From Eurosta solidaginis (lineage: Eukaryota; Arthropoda; Insecta; Diptera; Tephritidae), in assembly GCF_040869045.1 (NCBI RefSeq), contig NC_090319.1, positions 360,113,739 to 360,177,738 on the forward strand: a stretch of DNA of 64,000 nucleotides, given 5' to 3'. The notes under the pieces were generated by a model, which worked only from the letters and a program-made list of their open reading frames with translations, had not been told where the DNA came from and did not search any database. How positions within the stretch are numbered: the stretch's first letter is position 1; each line of letters starts with the position of its first letter. The translations under genes and the position numbers were made by a program. Below, piece by piece: positions 1 to 12,244 of the stretch.

Positions 1-1
1 C

Positions 2-595
2 CAAGCCGCCTTAAGGGCATTAGAGTCCAACATAATAAAATCGAACATCGTGCGGAGGTGCAGAGCCTCTCTGGCTTCTATAAGTCATCTCAATGTCTGC
101 CTTTGCTGGGTCTCTGGGCACAGAGGCATTGAAGGGAAGGAACTCGCGGATGGGATGGCTAGAAAAGGTTCCGACTTAGAAATAAGTTAGGGGGACAGCT
201 CCGTCCGACCGCCGCTGAGTTATCTCCTAGCGAGAATCGACGAATATGAGAACAGGGCAACGGATTTGCTATGGACCAATAGGGTTGACTGCGAAGTCTC
301 AAGCTCCTTATTGCTATGCTTGGATAGGAAAGGCACCAGCTTCCTTCTCAAACTTAACAAATCTGAGGTGAGGGTACTTACGGGTGTCATCACAGGTCAT
401 TGTGCTATCGCACCAATGTTCCGACGGTGGCGAATACCAACAAGCTCCCTCTGCAGAAGCTGTCAGGATGAGGAGGAAAAGGAGTTGATCTACCACTTTC
501 TCTGCCGATGCCCTGCGCTTCAAAGGAGAAGGCTCAGATTTCTGGGCTCACGCTTCTTCGACAGCCTGGCAGAGGTTGGGAAGGTGGACGTCTAG
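2..595 (+). pseudogene. LOA-type LINE ORF2 C-terminus (RNase H end and terminal Cys domain)
   Basis: One frame runs from the window edge to a stop at 593-595, broken by a single TAG at 188-190. The first part reads QAALRALESN..., then CWVSGHRGIEGKELADGMAR, the end of an RNase H domain with its GH-containing loop. After the stop it continues with LTGVITGHCAIAPMF and CRSCQDEEEKELIYHFLC, the Cys-rich C-terminus typical of LINEs with RNase H. The RT part would lie before the window. The minus-strand copy at 53055-55520 appears to be a related element. The single stop, and truncation by the window edge only, suggest a relatively young insertion. Confidence 0.85.
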
Positions 596-772
596 CTTCT
601 TCTTGGGTTCATCAGGAAAAGCAAGTGGTTCGTTTAGGGCCACTAGGAGGTAATGGGGCTAAACGAATTTGCCGCCACCCTGTACTTACTGAGGGCACTC
701 ACAATGGACAAAAATGTCTTCGAGTGGAAGTGTGGGTAACACCCCCACGCCCTCTTAACCTAACCTAACATT
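596..772 (+). mobile_element. LOA-type LINE 3' UTR and tail
   Basis: The sequence after the ORF stop runs to a TAACCTAACCTAAC-type short repeat at about 756-770. The same TAACC repeat, in reverse, ends the minus-strand LOA copy near 53057, so it looks like the natural 3' tail of the family. Confidence 0.6.
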
Positions 773-1537
773 AAGCTTGATTGGTCTCCAAAACTACATA
801 CTCAAAAAATACAGAAAACTATAGGCAAAAATTTGGAAATTTTCGTTAAAATTTCTTGAATTTTCGGATTGGTCTGAATAGTTCCAGTTACAAAGAGAAG
901 TTTTTCTTAAATAATCAAAAAATAAGTAATTTCGTGTTTGTTTGCATGGCTGTTTGTCAGCTCTAACTTCGAAAATATAGCACATAATACAAAATGTTTA
1001 ACACCGTCTTATGCTGGAATGTGGGTCTGCTACTACTCCATTAGGAGTGCTGAAGCAGTTATGTATTGTTGCTTTAAATATAAGAAAGTTGTGCCTTAAA
1101 ATGCATAATTCAAATAAAACTTGTTTCAGAGAGCATCTTAATTAACATTTTTAGAGTACATAACTAAGTACTTGTTTCGAAAATAAATTTTCAGTTGCTC
1201 GTTTACTCAAAATGCTCACTTCCGCTTGCCTGAAGCGACCAAACAAATAACTACAAGAAGCTTGCAACATAATTATTCCTAAAATTTCATATTCAAGTGC
1301 ATCCTATCTTAAAGGAAGTAAATAATAACTTCCAGTTGAATTACTTTTGCAAAACATAAATAACCAAAGTGCACACAGAAAAGAAGAAGAAAAAGCGATG
1401 CACACGACAATTGAGAAATATAATTTTACTTGCGGTTGTTGTTGTTGCTACATTACATCTTGGCGCATAAATAATTCTTAGCGTCATAAGTGCAATGAAG
1501 CAGATTGCCAACAACATGGCCAAAAAACATGGCCAAA
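773..1537. other. AT-rich interval, nothing recognised
   Basis: Short random reading frames only. No gene or repeat with recognisable termini was seen. Confidence 0.5.
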
Positions 1538-2200
1538 TCTAATATATATTATAAATGGGAAAGTTTGGATGTTAAGATGTTTGGATGTTTGGATGTTTAG
1601 ATGTTTGGATGTTTGGATGTTTGGATGTTTGGATGTTTGGATGTTTGGATGTTTGGATGTTTGGATGTTTGTCCAGACGTTTGTCTTTGTGACTCAATAA
1701 CGCAAGAACGGCTGGACCGATTTGGATGAAATTTTGCACACATATAGCCAATAGTCTAGAAGGATCTACTAGCTATATATTTTTCAAAAGGGGCGTGGTC
1801 CCCGCCCCCTAGGAACAGTTATAATTTAATTATTATATTTTTTCGTCTTTGCGACTGAATCACGCCAGAATGGCTACACGGATTTTGATGAAATTTGGGA
1901 CACAGACAGTAGTCTACTAGCGAAATTTTTTTCGAACATGGAAAGAGGGGTGGGGGTCCCACGACCCTTCGAGAAATTATTTTTCATAATTTTTACACAT
2001 TATAACTTTACGTATACTGGCCTTCACCAATATCACAGACTCAAGGGGTCAAATAAGTCGAGGGCTTACAAAGTAAGCAGTGACACCCTCCGCCCGCCCC
2101 CCTTTATCTCCCCCTCTGGTGTAAAATCCATAAATTGTTATAACTCAATTTAAATTTTCTCCTAAATCAATAGTTTTTGGTATCTGGTACATACAGAACG
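1538..2200 (+). mobile_element. Helitron-like 5' end, non-coding
   Basis: Begins with TC after an A, in TCTAATATATATTATAAATG. It then carries an 8-bp minisatellite and the phrase ACGGCTGGACCGATTTGG followed by ATGAAATTT. A related phrase occurs, reversed, at about 13500-13530, next to the presumed 5' end of another Helitron-like element. G-rich and C-rich stretches such as gggcgtggtcccc follow. No Rep/helicase coding is present. The 3' end was not found. It may include the large array at 2407-6515, but that is unproven. Confidence 0.45.
1562..1670 (+). repeat. 8-bp minisatellite (TTTGGATG)n
   Basis: About 13 tandem copies of TTTGGATG with a few variants (TTAAGATG, TTTAGATG) near the start. 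It lies 25 bp inside the presumed Helitron 5' end. Confidence 0.95.
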
Positions 2201-2406
2201 AGATCTAGACAATTTTGGAGGAACGATCAGTGGTCCTCTCCTCTACTCCCGCCATCCGCCCTCCATCAATTGTTTTTATTAGCACGCTTTTATTAGCTTT
2301 ACCTGTATGTTTCTATCTAACTTTTTATTCGCTCCAATGCGCCTGCTGCCTTATTAACATGGTTTTATAATTAGCTTCACCTTATTTGTAATCCCGTAAG
2401 GGTCAT

Positions 2407-5400
2407 ACCGAGACCCTTCCGGGATCATTTCTGGATGGTTTTCGGGATCGGTCTGGGATTACGCCGGGGTAATTTCGGGACTTTTTCGGGACTATTTCGG
2501 GATCATTTTGGGACCCTTCCGGGATCATTTCTGTATAGTTTACGGGATCCGTCCGGGATCCCGTCGGGGTTATTTTGGAACATTTTCGGGACTATTCCGG
2601 AATCATTTCGGGACTATTTCGCGATCATTTGGGGACCCTTCCGGCATCATTTCTGGATGGTTTTCGGGATCCGTGCGGGATCTCGTCGGGGTCATATGGG
2701 GACTTTTTCGGGATCATTTGAGGGCTCTTCCGGCATCATTTCTGGATGGTTTTCGGGATCCGTCCGGGATATCGTCGGGGTCATTTGGGGACTTTTTCGG
2801 GATCATTTGGGGGCTCTTCCGGCATCATTTCTGGATGGTTTTCGGGATCCGTCCGGGATCTCGTCGGGGTCATTTGGGGACTTTTTCGGGATCATTTTGG
2901 GGCTCATCCGGCATCATTTCTGGATGGTTTTCGGGATCCGTCCGGGATCCCGTCGGGGGCATTTCGGGACTTTTTCCCGACTAATACGGGATCATTTGGG
3001 AACCCCTTCGGCATCATTTCTGGATGGTTTTCGGGATCCGTCCGGGATCCCGTGGGGGTCGTTTCGGGACTTTTTCGCGACTAATACGGGATCATTTGGG
3101 AACCCTTTCGGAATCATTTCTGGATGGTTTTCGGGATCCGTCCGGGATCCCAATAGGGTAATTTCGGGATTATTAGGGGATCATTTGGGAACCTTTCCGG
3201 CATCATTTCTGGATAATTTTCGGGATCCGTCCGGGATGCCGACGAGGTCATTTCGGGACTATTTCGGGATCATTTGGGATACCTACCGGCATCATTTCTG
3301 GATGGTTTTTGGGATTCGTCCGGGATCCCGTCGTGGTCCTTTCGGGACTTTTTTTCGACTAATACGGGATCATTTGCGGACCCTTTCGGCATCATTTCTG
3401 GACTATTAGGGGATCATTTGAGGACCTTTCCGGCATCATTTCTCTATTGTTTTCGGAATCCTTTCGGGATCCCGTCAGGGTCATTTTGGGACTTTTTTGG
3501 GGCTAATACGGGATCATTTGGGGATCCTCTAGGGGTCGTTTAGTGACTTTTTCTGTTTTATTTCGGGATCATTTGGGGACCCTTCCGGCATAATTTCTTG
3601 ATGGTTTGCCGGATCCATCAGGGTCATTTCGGGACCATTTTGGGATCATTTGGGGACCCTTCCGATATCATTTCGGGATCCGTCCGGGATGCCGACGAGG
3701 TCATTTCGGGACTATTTCGGGATCATTTGGGATACCTACCGGCATCATTTCTGGATGGTTTTTGGGATTCGTCCGGGATCCCGTCGTGGTCCTTTCGGGA
3801 CTTTTTTTCGACTAATACGGGATCATTTGCGGACCATTTCGGCATAATTTCTGGATAGTTGTCGGGATCCGTTCGGGATCCCGTCACGGTCATTTCGGAA
3901 CTATTAAGGGATCATTTGAGGACCTTTCCGGCATCATTTCTGGATAGTTTTTGGAATCCTTTCGGGATCCCGTCACGGTAATTTCGAAACTATTAGGGGA
4001 TCATTTGAGGACCTTTCCGGCATCATTTCTGTATTGTTTTCGGAATCCTTTCGGGATCCCGTCAGGGTCATTTTGGGACTTTTTTGGGGCTAATACGGGA
4101 TCATTTGGGGATCCTCTTGGGATCGTTTCGTGACTTTTTCTGTTTTATTTCGGGATCATTTGGGGACCCTTCCAGCATAATTTCTTGATGGTTTGCCGGA
4201 TCCATCAGGGTCATTTCGGGACCATTTTGGGATCATTTGGGGACCCTTCCGAGATCATTTCTGGATCCGTCCGGAATGCCGTAGGAGCCATTTCGGGATT
4301 TTTTGTTCCTTTTCCGGGATAGTTTTTGGACCCTTCCGGGATCATTTCTGGATCTGTGCGGTATCCCATCTGGGTCATTTCCGGACTATTTCGGGATCAT
4401 TTTGGGATCCTTCCGGAATCATTTCTGTATGGTTTTCGCGATCCGTCGTTGATTCCCTCGGAGCCATTTCGGAACCTTTTCTGGAGTATGTCGGGTCATT
4501 TGGGGACTTTTTCGGGATCATTTTGGGGCTCATCCGGCATCATTTCTGGATGGTTTTCGGGATTCGTCCGGGATCCCGTCGGGGTTATTTCGGGACTTTT
4601 TCGCGACTAATACGGGATCATTTGGGAACCCTTTCGGCATCAATTCTCGATGGTTTTCGGGATCCGTCCGGGATCTCGTCGGGGTTATTTGGGGACTTTT
4701 TCGGGATCATTTGGGGGCTCTTCCGGCAACATTTCTGGATGGTTTTCGGGATCCGTCCCGGATCTCGTAGGGGTAATTTGGGGACTTTTTCGGGATCATT
4801 TGGGGGCTCTTCCGGCATATATTCTGGATGGTTTTCGGGATTTGTCCGGGATCCCGTCGGGTTCATTTCGGGACTTTCGCGACTAATACGGGAACATTTG
4901 GGAACCCTTTCGGCATCATTTCTGGCTGGTTTTGGGGATCCGTCCGGGATCCCGTCGGGGTTATTTCGGGACTTTTTCTCTACTAATACGGGATCATTTG
5001 CGGACCCTTTCGGCATCATTTCTGGATAGTTGTCGGGATCCGTTCGGGATCCCGTCACGGTCATTTCGGGACTATTAGGGGATAATTTGAGGACCTTTCC
5101 GGCATCATTTCTGGATAGTTTTCGGAATCCTTTCGGGATCCCGTCAGGGTAATTTCGGGGCTTTTTCGGGATCATTTAAGGATGGCTTTCGGGATTCGTC
5201 CGGGAACCCGTCAGGGTAATTTCGGGACTTTTCCGAGACTATTTCGGGATCATTTTGGACCTTCCCAAGATCATTTCTGGATGGATTTCGGGATTTGTCC
5301 GGGATGCCGTCAGGGTAATTTTGGGACTATTAGGTGAGCATTTGAGGACCTTTCCGGCATCACTTCTGGATGGTTTTTGGTATCCGTTCAGGATCCCGTC

Positions 5401-6515
5401 GGAATAATTGCGGGACTTTTTCGGGATCATTGGGGTCCCTTCCGACATCATTTCTGGATGGTTTTTGGGATTCGTCCTCCATCCCGTCGGGGTCATTTAG
5501 GGGTGCGTTCGAGATCCCGTCAGGGTCATTTCGGGACTTCTTCGGGTCTATATCGGGATCATTTCTGGATGGTTTATGGGATCCGTCCATGACCCCTTAA
5601 GGGTAATTTCGGGACTATTAGGTGATCATTTGAGAACTTTTCCGGCATCACTTCTGGATGATTTTCGGTATCCGTTCGGGATCCCGTCGGAATCAATGCG
5701 GGACTTTTTCGGAATCATTTGGGATTCCTTCCGGCATCATTTATGGATGGTTTTCGGGATTTGTCCGGGATCCTGTCAGGGTTATTTCGGGACCTTTTCG
5801 GGGATAATGCCAGATCATTTGGGGATCCTCTAGGGGTCGTTTCGTGACTTTTTCTGTATTATTTCGGGATCATTTTGGGACCCTTTCGGCATAATTTCTT
5901 GATGGTTTGCCGGATCCATCAGGTTCATTTCGGGACTATTTTGGGATCATTTGGGGACCCTTCCGAGATCATTCCTGGATCCGTCCGGGATGCCGTAGGA
6001 GCCATTTCGGGATTTTATATTACTTTTCCGGGATAGTTTTGCACCCTTCCGGGATCATTTCTGGATCTGTGCGGGATCCCATCTGGGTCATTTCCGGACT
6101 ATTTCGGGATCATTTTGGGATCCTTCCGGAATCATTTCTGTATGGTTTTCGCGATCTGTCGTGGATCCCCTCGGAGCCATTTCGGAACTTTTTCTGGAGT
6201 ATGTCGGGATAATTTAGGGACCCTTCCTGGATATTTTCTGGATGGCTTTTAAGATCCGCCCGGGAACCCGTCAGGGTCATTTCGGAACGTTTTCGGGATC
6301 ATTTTGGAACACCTTCAGGGATCATTTCTGTGTGGGTCTCTGGATACGTCTAGAATCGTGTCGCTGTCATTTCGGGTTTTTTTGGGACTATTCGGGGAAC
6401 TTTTGGAGACGCTTTTGGGGCATTTCTGGATGGTTTTCGGGAGCCGTCCGCGATAGCGTGCGGGTCATTTCGTAGCTTTTTCTGGATAATTTCGTGATCA
6501 ATTGGGATCCTATCA
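2407..6515 (+). repeat. 4.1-kb hierarchical minisatellite: 11-bp modules in an ~89-bp unit
   Basis: The array is made of degenerate 11-mers close to TTTCGGGATCA. Eight modules plus one base give an 89-bp unit, and one landmark (CTGGATGGT) recurs at 2653, 2742, 2831, 2920, 3020, 3120, 3209 and 3298. Spacings are 89, or 100 where a ninth 11-bp module (CGACTAATACG) is added, and 122 near the left edge. Larger blocks are themselves duplicated: about 3525-3660 recurs near 4110 and 5823, and 3233-3380 recurs near 3687. The modules contain no stop codon in any plus frame. Because 89 is not a multiple of 3, the same peptide pattern appears in every frame, giving long frames on both strands that are not genes. 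Confidence 0.95.
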
Positions 6516-6709
6516 GGTTATCAGCTCATTCAGTTCTTTTTTTTACTCAATTACAAAAATAAAATGCATTAGACAGAAAACAAAATTTTAAACAGATAAT
6601 AAGCAGGCTAACGCGAATAGCCCATATATTTAAATTTCTCCTTGCGGACGGGGGCCGCGGGTAAAGGCTAGTACATACATAAGTGTAAGAAAACTAAAAC
6701 ATGTGAAAC
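6516..6709. other. AT-rich interval between array and MITE
   Basis: Nothing recognised. Confidence 0.4.
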
Positions 6710-6711
6710 TA

Positions 6712-7357
6712 CCCTGCAAAAAATGCGATAAGTCTAGGCTGAATCCGAGATTAGTCCCAAAGGAGTATGCGACCAATGCCAGTTTTGATCTCTTTGTATG
6801 CCTTGAACTGTTCCCTTTTGTTTGAGCATGTCCTATGAAGAGACTAATTGTACCCATTTATACCCGAAACGGATCGATAGAACGAATCCGCTTTGTACCC
6901 GTATGGGAACATGTGAAGACTAGTCCCTTTTCGGTTCAATAAGGACTCAAATGGGTCTAGTCGCATTTTTCATGGCAGAAACACAATCGAAGCGTTTGCC
7001 AAGCCACCAGATCTCTTTGATGTAAGTTGTTGGCCCGCTTTTCAAAAAGGAATAAAATATATTCTCCATAAATTTAACCCTAACTCCGGCGTAGTCATTA
7101 AGTCCTCGTAATTTAGGTTCGGTATGCGGCTCCGCATTTTTCTTAAATGATTCAGTCACCTGCTATCTTTTTTATTTTACTCAATTCGTTGCCGTTTTTT
7201 TTAATATTTCTTAAAATGGGCGACATAGATTTCAAACTGACTAATCCCGAATGTACCCGAAAGGTCCTAAAGAGGATCAATTATGCCCAAATGTAGACAA
7301 AAGAGATCAATCGGAGACCAATCTCTTTAGGCATTAATCGCTCGATTTTTTGCAGCG
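6712..7357. mobile_element. MITE with TA target duplication (Tc1/mariner-like)
   Basis: Starts CCCTGCAAAAAATGCGA and ends TCGATTTTTTGCAGCG, so the termini are imperfect inverted repeats (shared core CTGCAAAAAAT). A TA dinucleotide sits immediately outside each end (6710-6711 and 7358-7359), the target preference of Tc1/mariner elements. There is no transposase. At about 6967-7005 (minus) it contains a piece resembling the middle of the local tRNA-derived SINE, the GGCAAACGCTTC...TTTCTGCCATGAAAA region. Confidence 0.6.
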
Positions 7358-7359
7358 TA

Positions 7360-7835
7360 ATTCAACCATACATATGTACATAAACATACACACACAAAAG
7401 TAATCAGTGATTATTATACATATACACACATGACAAGAGCATAACAGCAATATTATTAACTATTAGAACTTTAAAAACTTTAGCTCATATCTTTAACATG
7501 TTCGAGACAACTTTGTAACATTTAAAACAACAACAACAGCAACAAAAGTAGCAACAATTGTACGATTCGAAACAATAATGCCACAAGCAACGCGAAAACA
7601 CACAAAAACTAATACCAACTTTTCGACGCTACAGAAGTTTAGTGCACTAAGTACATGACAGCTGTATTACATAAGTAAGTCGTTGGCGCCACTAGTTGTT
7701 AGAAGGTGCGACTTTTGCAATTTCATACCGCTAATTTTATTGTAGTTAACCCAGAAAGCATTTTGAAGCATAAGCAAGGCACGTTAACGATTCGAATGCC
7801 GAAACATTTCGACTACGAGTTTTACAATACACCAA
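7360..7835. other. Unannotated interval with CAA-rich stretches
   Basis: Contains acaacaacaacagcaacaaaa-type simple sequence at about 7525-7560. No gene seen. Confidence 0.4.
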
Positions 7836-8075
7836 ACTTACTTCATTGGCGCCTAACCGCTTAAACGGTTATGCCCGTCCAACATGGCGCAGCCTACGTG
7901 AACTGGCGCTAATTATTCACGCCAAGGGAATTTAAATCATATTTTACCTGGTCTTCCCAACGGATTGGGCAGCCCTCTTCCTCTGTTTCCATAGGCAGGT
8001 TCCGGTAAAAATATTCTCTCAACAGGAGCATCATCTTTTATTCGCAAAACAAGGCTTAGCCAGCGGAGCCGCTGT
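7836..8075 (-). mobile_element. RTE-clade LINE 3' fragment
   Basis: Reverse complement of the end of the RTE copy at 40950-43449. It shows the GCGCCAAT...AAGTAAG tail, the GGTTAGGCG / CCGTTTAAG hairpin and the upstream coding remnant around RLRWL. It is heavily diverged and stops near 8075. Confidence 0.75.
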
Positions 8076-8216
8076 GAACAATACCATAAACAGGCGCGAG
8101 AAATTTGGATAACGGAGCCATACGAAAATCAAAAATCACTGACAGACCAGCATAAACTAAGTTCGCGTTCAAAAATTCGCTTCTACAAAACGTCACAAGC
8201 CTTACAACAATACTTT

Positions 8217-8842
8217 CTTACTTACTTAATTGGCGGTTATGGCCGCCCAATAAGGCGCGCCAGTCGCTTCTTCTTTCTGCCAACTGGCACCAATTGGTCA
8301 CACCAAAGGAGTTTAAATCGTTTTCCACCTGGCCCTTCCAGCGGAGTGGGGGTCGCCCTCTACCGCTGCTTCCATAGGTGGGTTCCGATAGAAAAACTTT
8401 CTTGGCCGAAGCGTCATATATCATTCGCATAACATGGCCTAACCAGCGAAGTCGCTGCGTTTTAATTCGCTGGACTATGTTGATGTTTGCATAAAGTTAG
8501 TACAGCTAATTGTTAAATCTTCTTCGGTACTCGCCAGCGCCAACGCGTAGAAGTCCATATATCTTTGGGAGAACTTTTCTGCTTCTGCATCATATAGCAG
8601 GACGGGTAGATAAGTGACTGGTTGAGTATGATTTTCGTTTGAAGAGAGAGCACTTTACTTTTCAATTGTCTACCTAGTCCAAAGTAGCCTTTTTGCCAAG
8701 AGTGATTCTTCACTGGATTTCAGAGCTGATGTTGTTGTTAGTGTCAATGCTGGTACCCAAATAAACGAAGTCTTTTACTATTTCGAAATTATGGCTACCA
8801 ACAGTAGCGGGGTTACCAAGGCGATTTCGATTGGGCGACATT
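8217..8842 (-). pseudogene. RTE-clade LINE RT C-terminal fragment and 3' tail
   Basis: On the minus strand it reads NPATVGSHNFEIVKD, then FVYLGTSIDTNNNISSEIQ with stops, then GEYRRRF and KTQRLRWLGHVM. It continues into RGRPPLRWKGQVENDL, the usual C-terminus of this LINE, and ends in a (TAAG)n tail at 8217. Several stops and indels disable it. It matters for comparison because it retains the FVYLG segment that the longer copy at 40950-43449 has lost. Confidence 0.85.
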
Positions 8843-9371
8843 AAATGGAGGCCCGAGCTGGATGTCAAAGTGTGCAGCTCTTACAACCTTAGACAAACAA
8901 AGCTACTGTTGTCATTGGAAAGAGTGGACTGAAGGCTTATGATTGATATTCTGATTGGATACTGCCTTCTGGCGTCACATACTTTGAAATTAGGCCTTGT
9001 CAGTGATAGCAGATATTGTGCGCGTTTTTTGTCCTGATAGGGTTTTTGTTTCTGATAGGGTTTTGCAGATTGATCTTTGAGCAAACTTCTAACAATACTA
9101 TGAACTCATTAAGCCTATGTGAAGTGCTTACGGACCGGCCATTTCAACCTAGTCTAATCGTGTGTGTACAAGGAGAATGGTGAAACAAATTTGAGCATAA
9201 AGTTTACTCGAGAGAAGTCTACAGCTTGAAGTACAAGTGAAAACTGATTCAGTGCTTGCTCTATTAAAACTCAGTGGCTATGCTCACACGAAATACAGGT
9301 GAATGCCAACTACTATCCAACGCTATACAACGCTCTCTATGGCGTCTCTGGTATGGGTCCTGCATTCGAAG
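8843..9371. other. Unannotated interval
   Basis: No recognisable gene or element. A diverged RTE continuation just past 8842 cannot be excluded. Confidence 0.3.
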
Positions 9372-9445
9372 CATGGCGGATCAGTATCCGCCAAAGCACC
9401 ATCAGTAGATAAAACTCCCCAAATCCTTCGGGGAATCTCTTTATA
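9372..9445 (-). repeat. Dispersed hairpin repeat (CCCC...GGGG stem), copy 1
   Basis: Contains ACTCCCCAAATCCTTCGGGGA, an imperfect stem-loop, next to CACCATCAGTAGAT. The reverse-oriented copy at 10335-10440 shares both parts. Confidence 0.6.
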
Positions 9446-9692
9446 GATACGAGAAAAATAAGATGAAAAACGTTTCCTTTGGTTAGGATAGTTATATTGT
9501 AAAATTGTTTGTGATATATTTCATAGGAGTAACTGCTTCAGCTTTAGCTTTGCTTTTTGGTAGCCCATTAAGCAGTTTTTTAGGATTCTTTAAAAGCTCT
9601 CTTCCGTAGGTAATCCATATAGTACTCTGAAGGAGTATTTGTGATTGTCTTTTTTGTTGGGTGTGTTGGATTGCTAAAACCGTTTAGAAGAT
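9446..9692. other. Unannotated interval
   Basis: Nothing recognised. Confidence 0.3.
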
Positions 9693-9695
9693 TAA

Positions 9696-10098
9696 GGGCC
9701 GATTTCACCAACTCGACTTAGGCTAAAACTTAGTTGCAACTTAAGTTAGCCCAGAGTTGTGGCTAAGTTTTTTTTTTCGGTTTCACCAACTTAACTACTA
9801 AACCCATTTGACATACAAAAACCCTATCAGTTGTTTTATTCATAGTAGTATTTTAGCTACGTTTTAATCACACGCCACCCAGTGAATACATACAACAGCG
9901 GGGTTGCTATATTTGCATAATGAAATAAGTATCAATACTGCCATTTAATTCGACTCAAAATTTGTACTACAGCAACACGGTTGAAAGTCGAGAATAAGCC
10001 AGCTGTGACATTTGCGACTTAGCTAAGCATTGGTGGTGAAACAGGAAAATTAAAAAATATGACTTAACTAAGTTAAGTCTAGTTGGTGAAACCGGGCC
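9696..10098. mobile_element. PIF/Harbinger-type MITE with TAA target duplication
   Basis: Left end GGGCCGATTTCACCAACT and right end (reversed) GGCCCGGTTTCACCAACT are near-identical inverted repeats that continue through ACTTAG-type sequence. TAA lies directly outside each end (9693-9695 and 10099-10101), matching the 3-bp TWA duplication of PIF/Harbinger. It is 403 bp with no transposase. Confidence 0.85.
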
Positions 10099-10334
10099 TA
10101 AGTGCCAATAAATAAGTACCATATAGCAGTACCTCAAATCAGCAGCTAACTTTTTCATAAGCCAGGAGGGTCTCTGGATGAATTTTAGCAGCAATGAACT
10201 TCAAAATATAAATGCTTCATGACTATCTAATAGTTTGAGGAAAACTTGGCACCAGCTTTTTGGCCCATTCACTTCAATACAACATGTAGTAATTGCTGTC
10301 TAACATAAGCAAATATCTGCAATTAGCTGTTGTT

Positions 10335-10440
10335 GTTGTATGAAAGATAAAGACACTCCCCGAAAGCTTTGGGGAGTGTTATAAATGTTGATGGTCCTAT
10401 GGAATTAGCTGGACCAACTTACCGGCTCGTTTTGTGTGCT
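10335..10440 (+). repeat. Dispersed hairpin repeat, copy 2
   Basis: ACACTCCCCGAAAGCTTTGG followed by GGAGTGT forms a near-perfect hairpin, followed by GTTGATGGTCC. It is inverted relative to copy 1 at 9372-9445, and the pair brackets the PIF-type MITE. Confidence 0.65.
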
Positions 10441-11226
10441 ACTTACCTTTAATAACGCATCTAAATTTATGATTCGCAGAGGTGAAACTTCCAGAACACT
10501 TTACAAATTATTATAAGTCTTAAAACATATTTAAACTCACCAATTAATTAATTTAAAAATGTATATAAACCTCTTAGGAAATTCGGTTCAAGTTCGCTCG
10601 CGTCTCCGCTCCTTAGTATTGGGCACGAAAAACCCGAAAATGTTGCAATTCAAATTTTACAAATCGTCGCTGGAGTGAAATATCATACTATCTCGGCAGT
10701 CGTTTCGATAGGATCCTACCACATAACATTTTTGATAAACGCAGAATTGGTTTGAACTATGCTCAACCTCTGAATTTCTTTCAGAAACGCGCTATTTGAG
10801 CATACATTCAATACATTTTGAGCTGAGGTAGGGAACTTTTGAAACAAATTTTGGAATAGATCTCTTTTCAACCGATTTCTGAGACCTTCCAACAAATTCT
10901 GAGTGGGGCCTATTTGAGATGGCTACCGAGATAGGATGATACTTCACTCAGACTTAGATTTGTAAATTTTAAGTTGGAACATTTTGTATTCCAGAGGTTA
11001 TATCTTGCGTTTATCATGCCATATACTTAGCTTTTGGAGTCTATTGTGTGTGTTGCTTCATAAAAATGTTTCATTAATAGTAAAGTAAAATTGGTACTCA
11101 CATCACTATAATTTATATCCCGACTGCTTACACCGCTACAAATTATTCGCAACTGTACCATTGATTTACCTTAAATAAAAAAAAACTTCTTTTAATATAT
11201 TGGTTATTGGCATTATATAATAATAA
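10441..11226. other. Unannotated AT-rich interval
   Basis: No gene or element ends recognised. Confidence 0.4.
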
Positions 11227-11288
11227 CTAGCAGACCCTGCAGACGTTGTTCTGCCCTAACTTTGGTCTATCTGCATAATTTTTAAGAA

Positions 11289-11515
11289 ATGTTTACCTCT
11301 TGCTCTCCCTCTTCCTCTCTGCCCCTTTTCCGTATCCTTATATTCACTCCTCCCCCTGCCTTCCCATACTCTACGTCTCTTTCTTCCCCTCCGTCTTTTC
11401 TCATCTATTCCTATCCTTTAACTACGTCTAAATCTATCTCTTTTCCAGCCTCTTTCCCCTTCCCACTTTTCTCTTCTCTATAGTTCTTTTTTTTTTCTCC
11501 ACCCTTTATTCCCAG
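11289..11515 (+). repeat. Polypyrimidine tract
   Basis: C/T-rich low-complexity sequence of the CTCCCTCTTCC type. It lies just inside the Helitron-like 3' end. The open frame across it is a by-product of composition. Confidence 0.8.
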
Positions 11516-12244
11516 TCATAGTGCCAGTTCCAGTCCCGCCGCGAGTCCCGTTCCCAGTCCCAGCCGCAGAAATAAGCAACACTTTAAGTGTCACCAAAAG
11601 GGAATTGCCGATGATAGCAACACGCAGTTTATGCATTCGAACTTGGATATTTCATTTCGAACGTACGTACATATGTATATAGGACCTACAGTGTAGGTAT
11701 TATCAATTCATGTCTTTATTTCGGCTGTCATCAACAGTTTTTATTTGATATCCATATTGTATAAACACATTCTAAGGGTATCCGGGTACACGTTTTGGCC
11801 TATATCTCGATAGAAACCTAGCGAGATAAAATTATGCCTAGTTACTTCCGTGGGGGAAACTACATATGCATGCTGATATTCTCTTGAGACTGGGACTAAA
11901 GAAAAAATTCCAACTACTTAAAAGTCAGAGTTAAAGCAGTTGGGTTCATATTCGTCTAATAAAAATCCAGCGGGTCAGCAACTTAAAACATAGACGAAGC
12001 TCATAAATATTCCAAACTATTTCGGCAATAAGAGAGTAATAGAAACTTAATTAAGATTAACATTAATATGACAAGCGTCACATTTCTGCATTGGAGCACA
12101 CAACGATGGGGAATTGAAAAACAAAAGCAAAGGGCATAGATCAAAAGAGCCATGGCAGTCAGGATAATACTAGATAATCTAAATTGTATTTTTTTACTCG
12201 AGTACCCGGCAGACTTTATTCTTCCCAAAAATTCAGTTGCTTAC

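Noticed and set aside
2435..6475. Many long open frames (up to 324 codons) in several frames and both strands
   Set aside because: They are by-products of a stop-free 11-bp module; the same peptide pattern appears in every plus frame, so no frame is selected.
2407..6515. CRISPR-like array
   Set aside because: No constant repeat with unique spacers; all sequence is module-derived and the DNA is eukaryotic.
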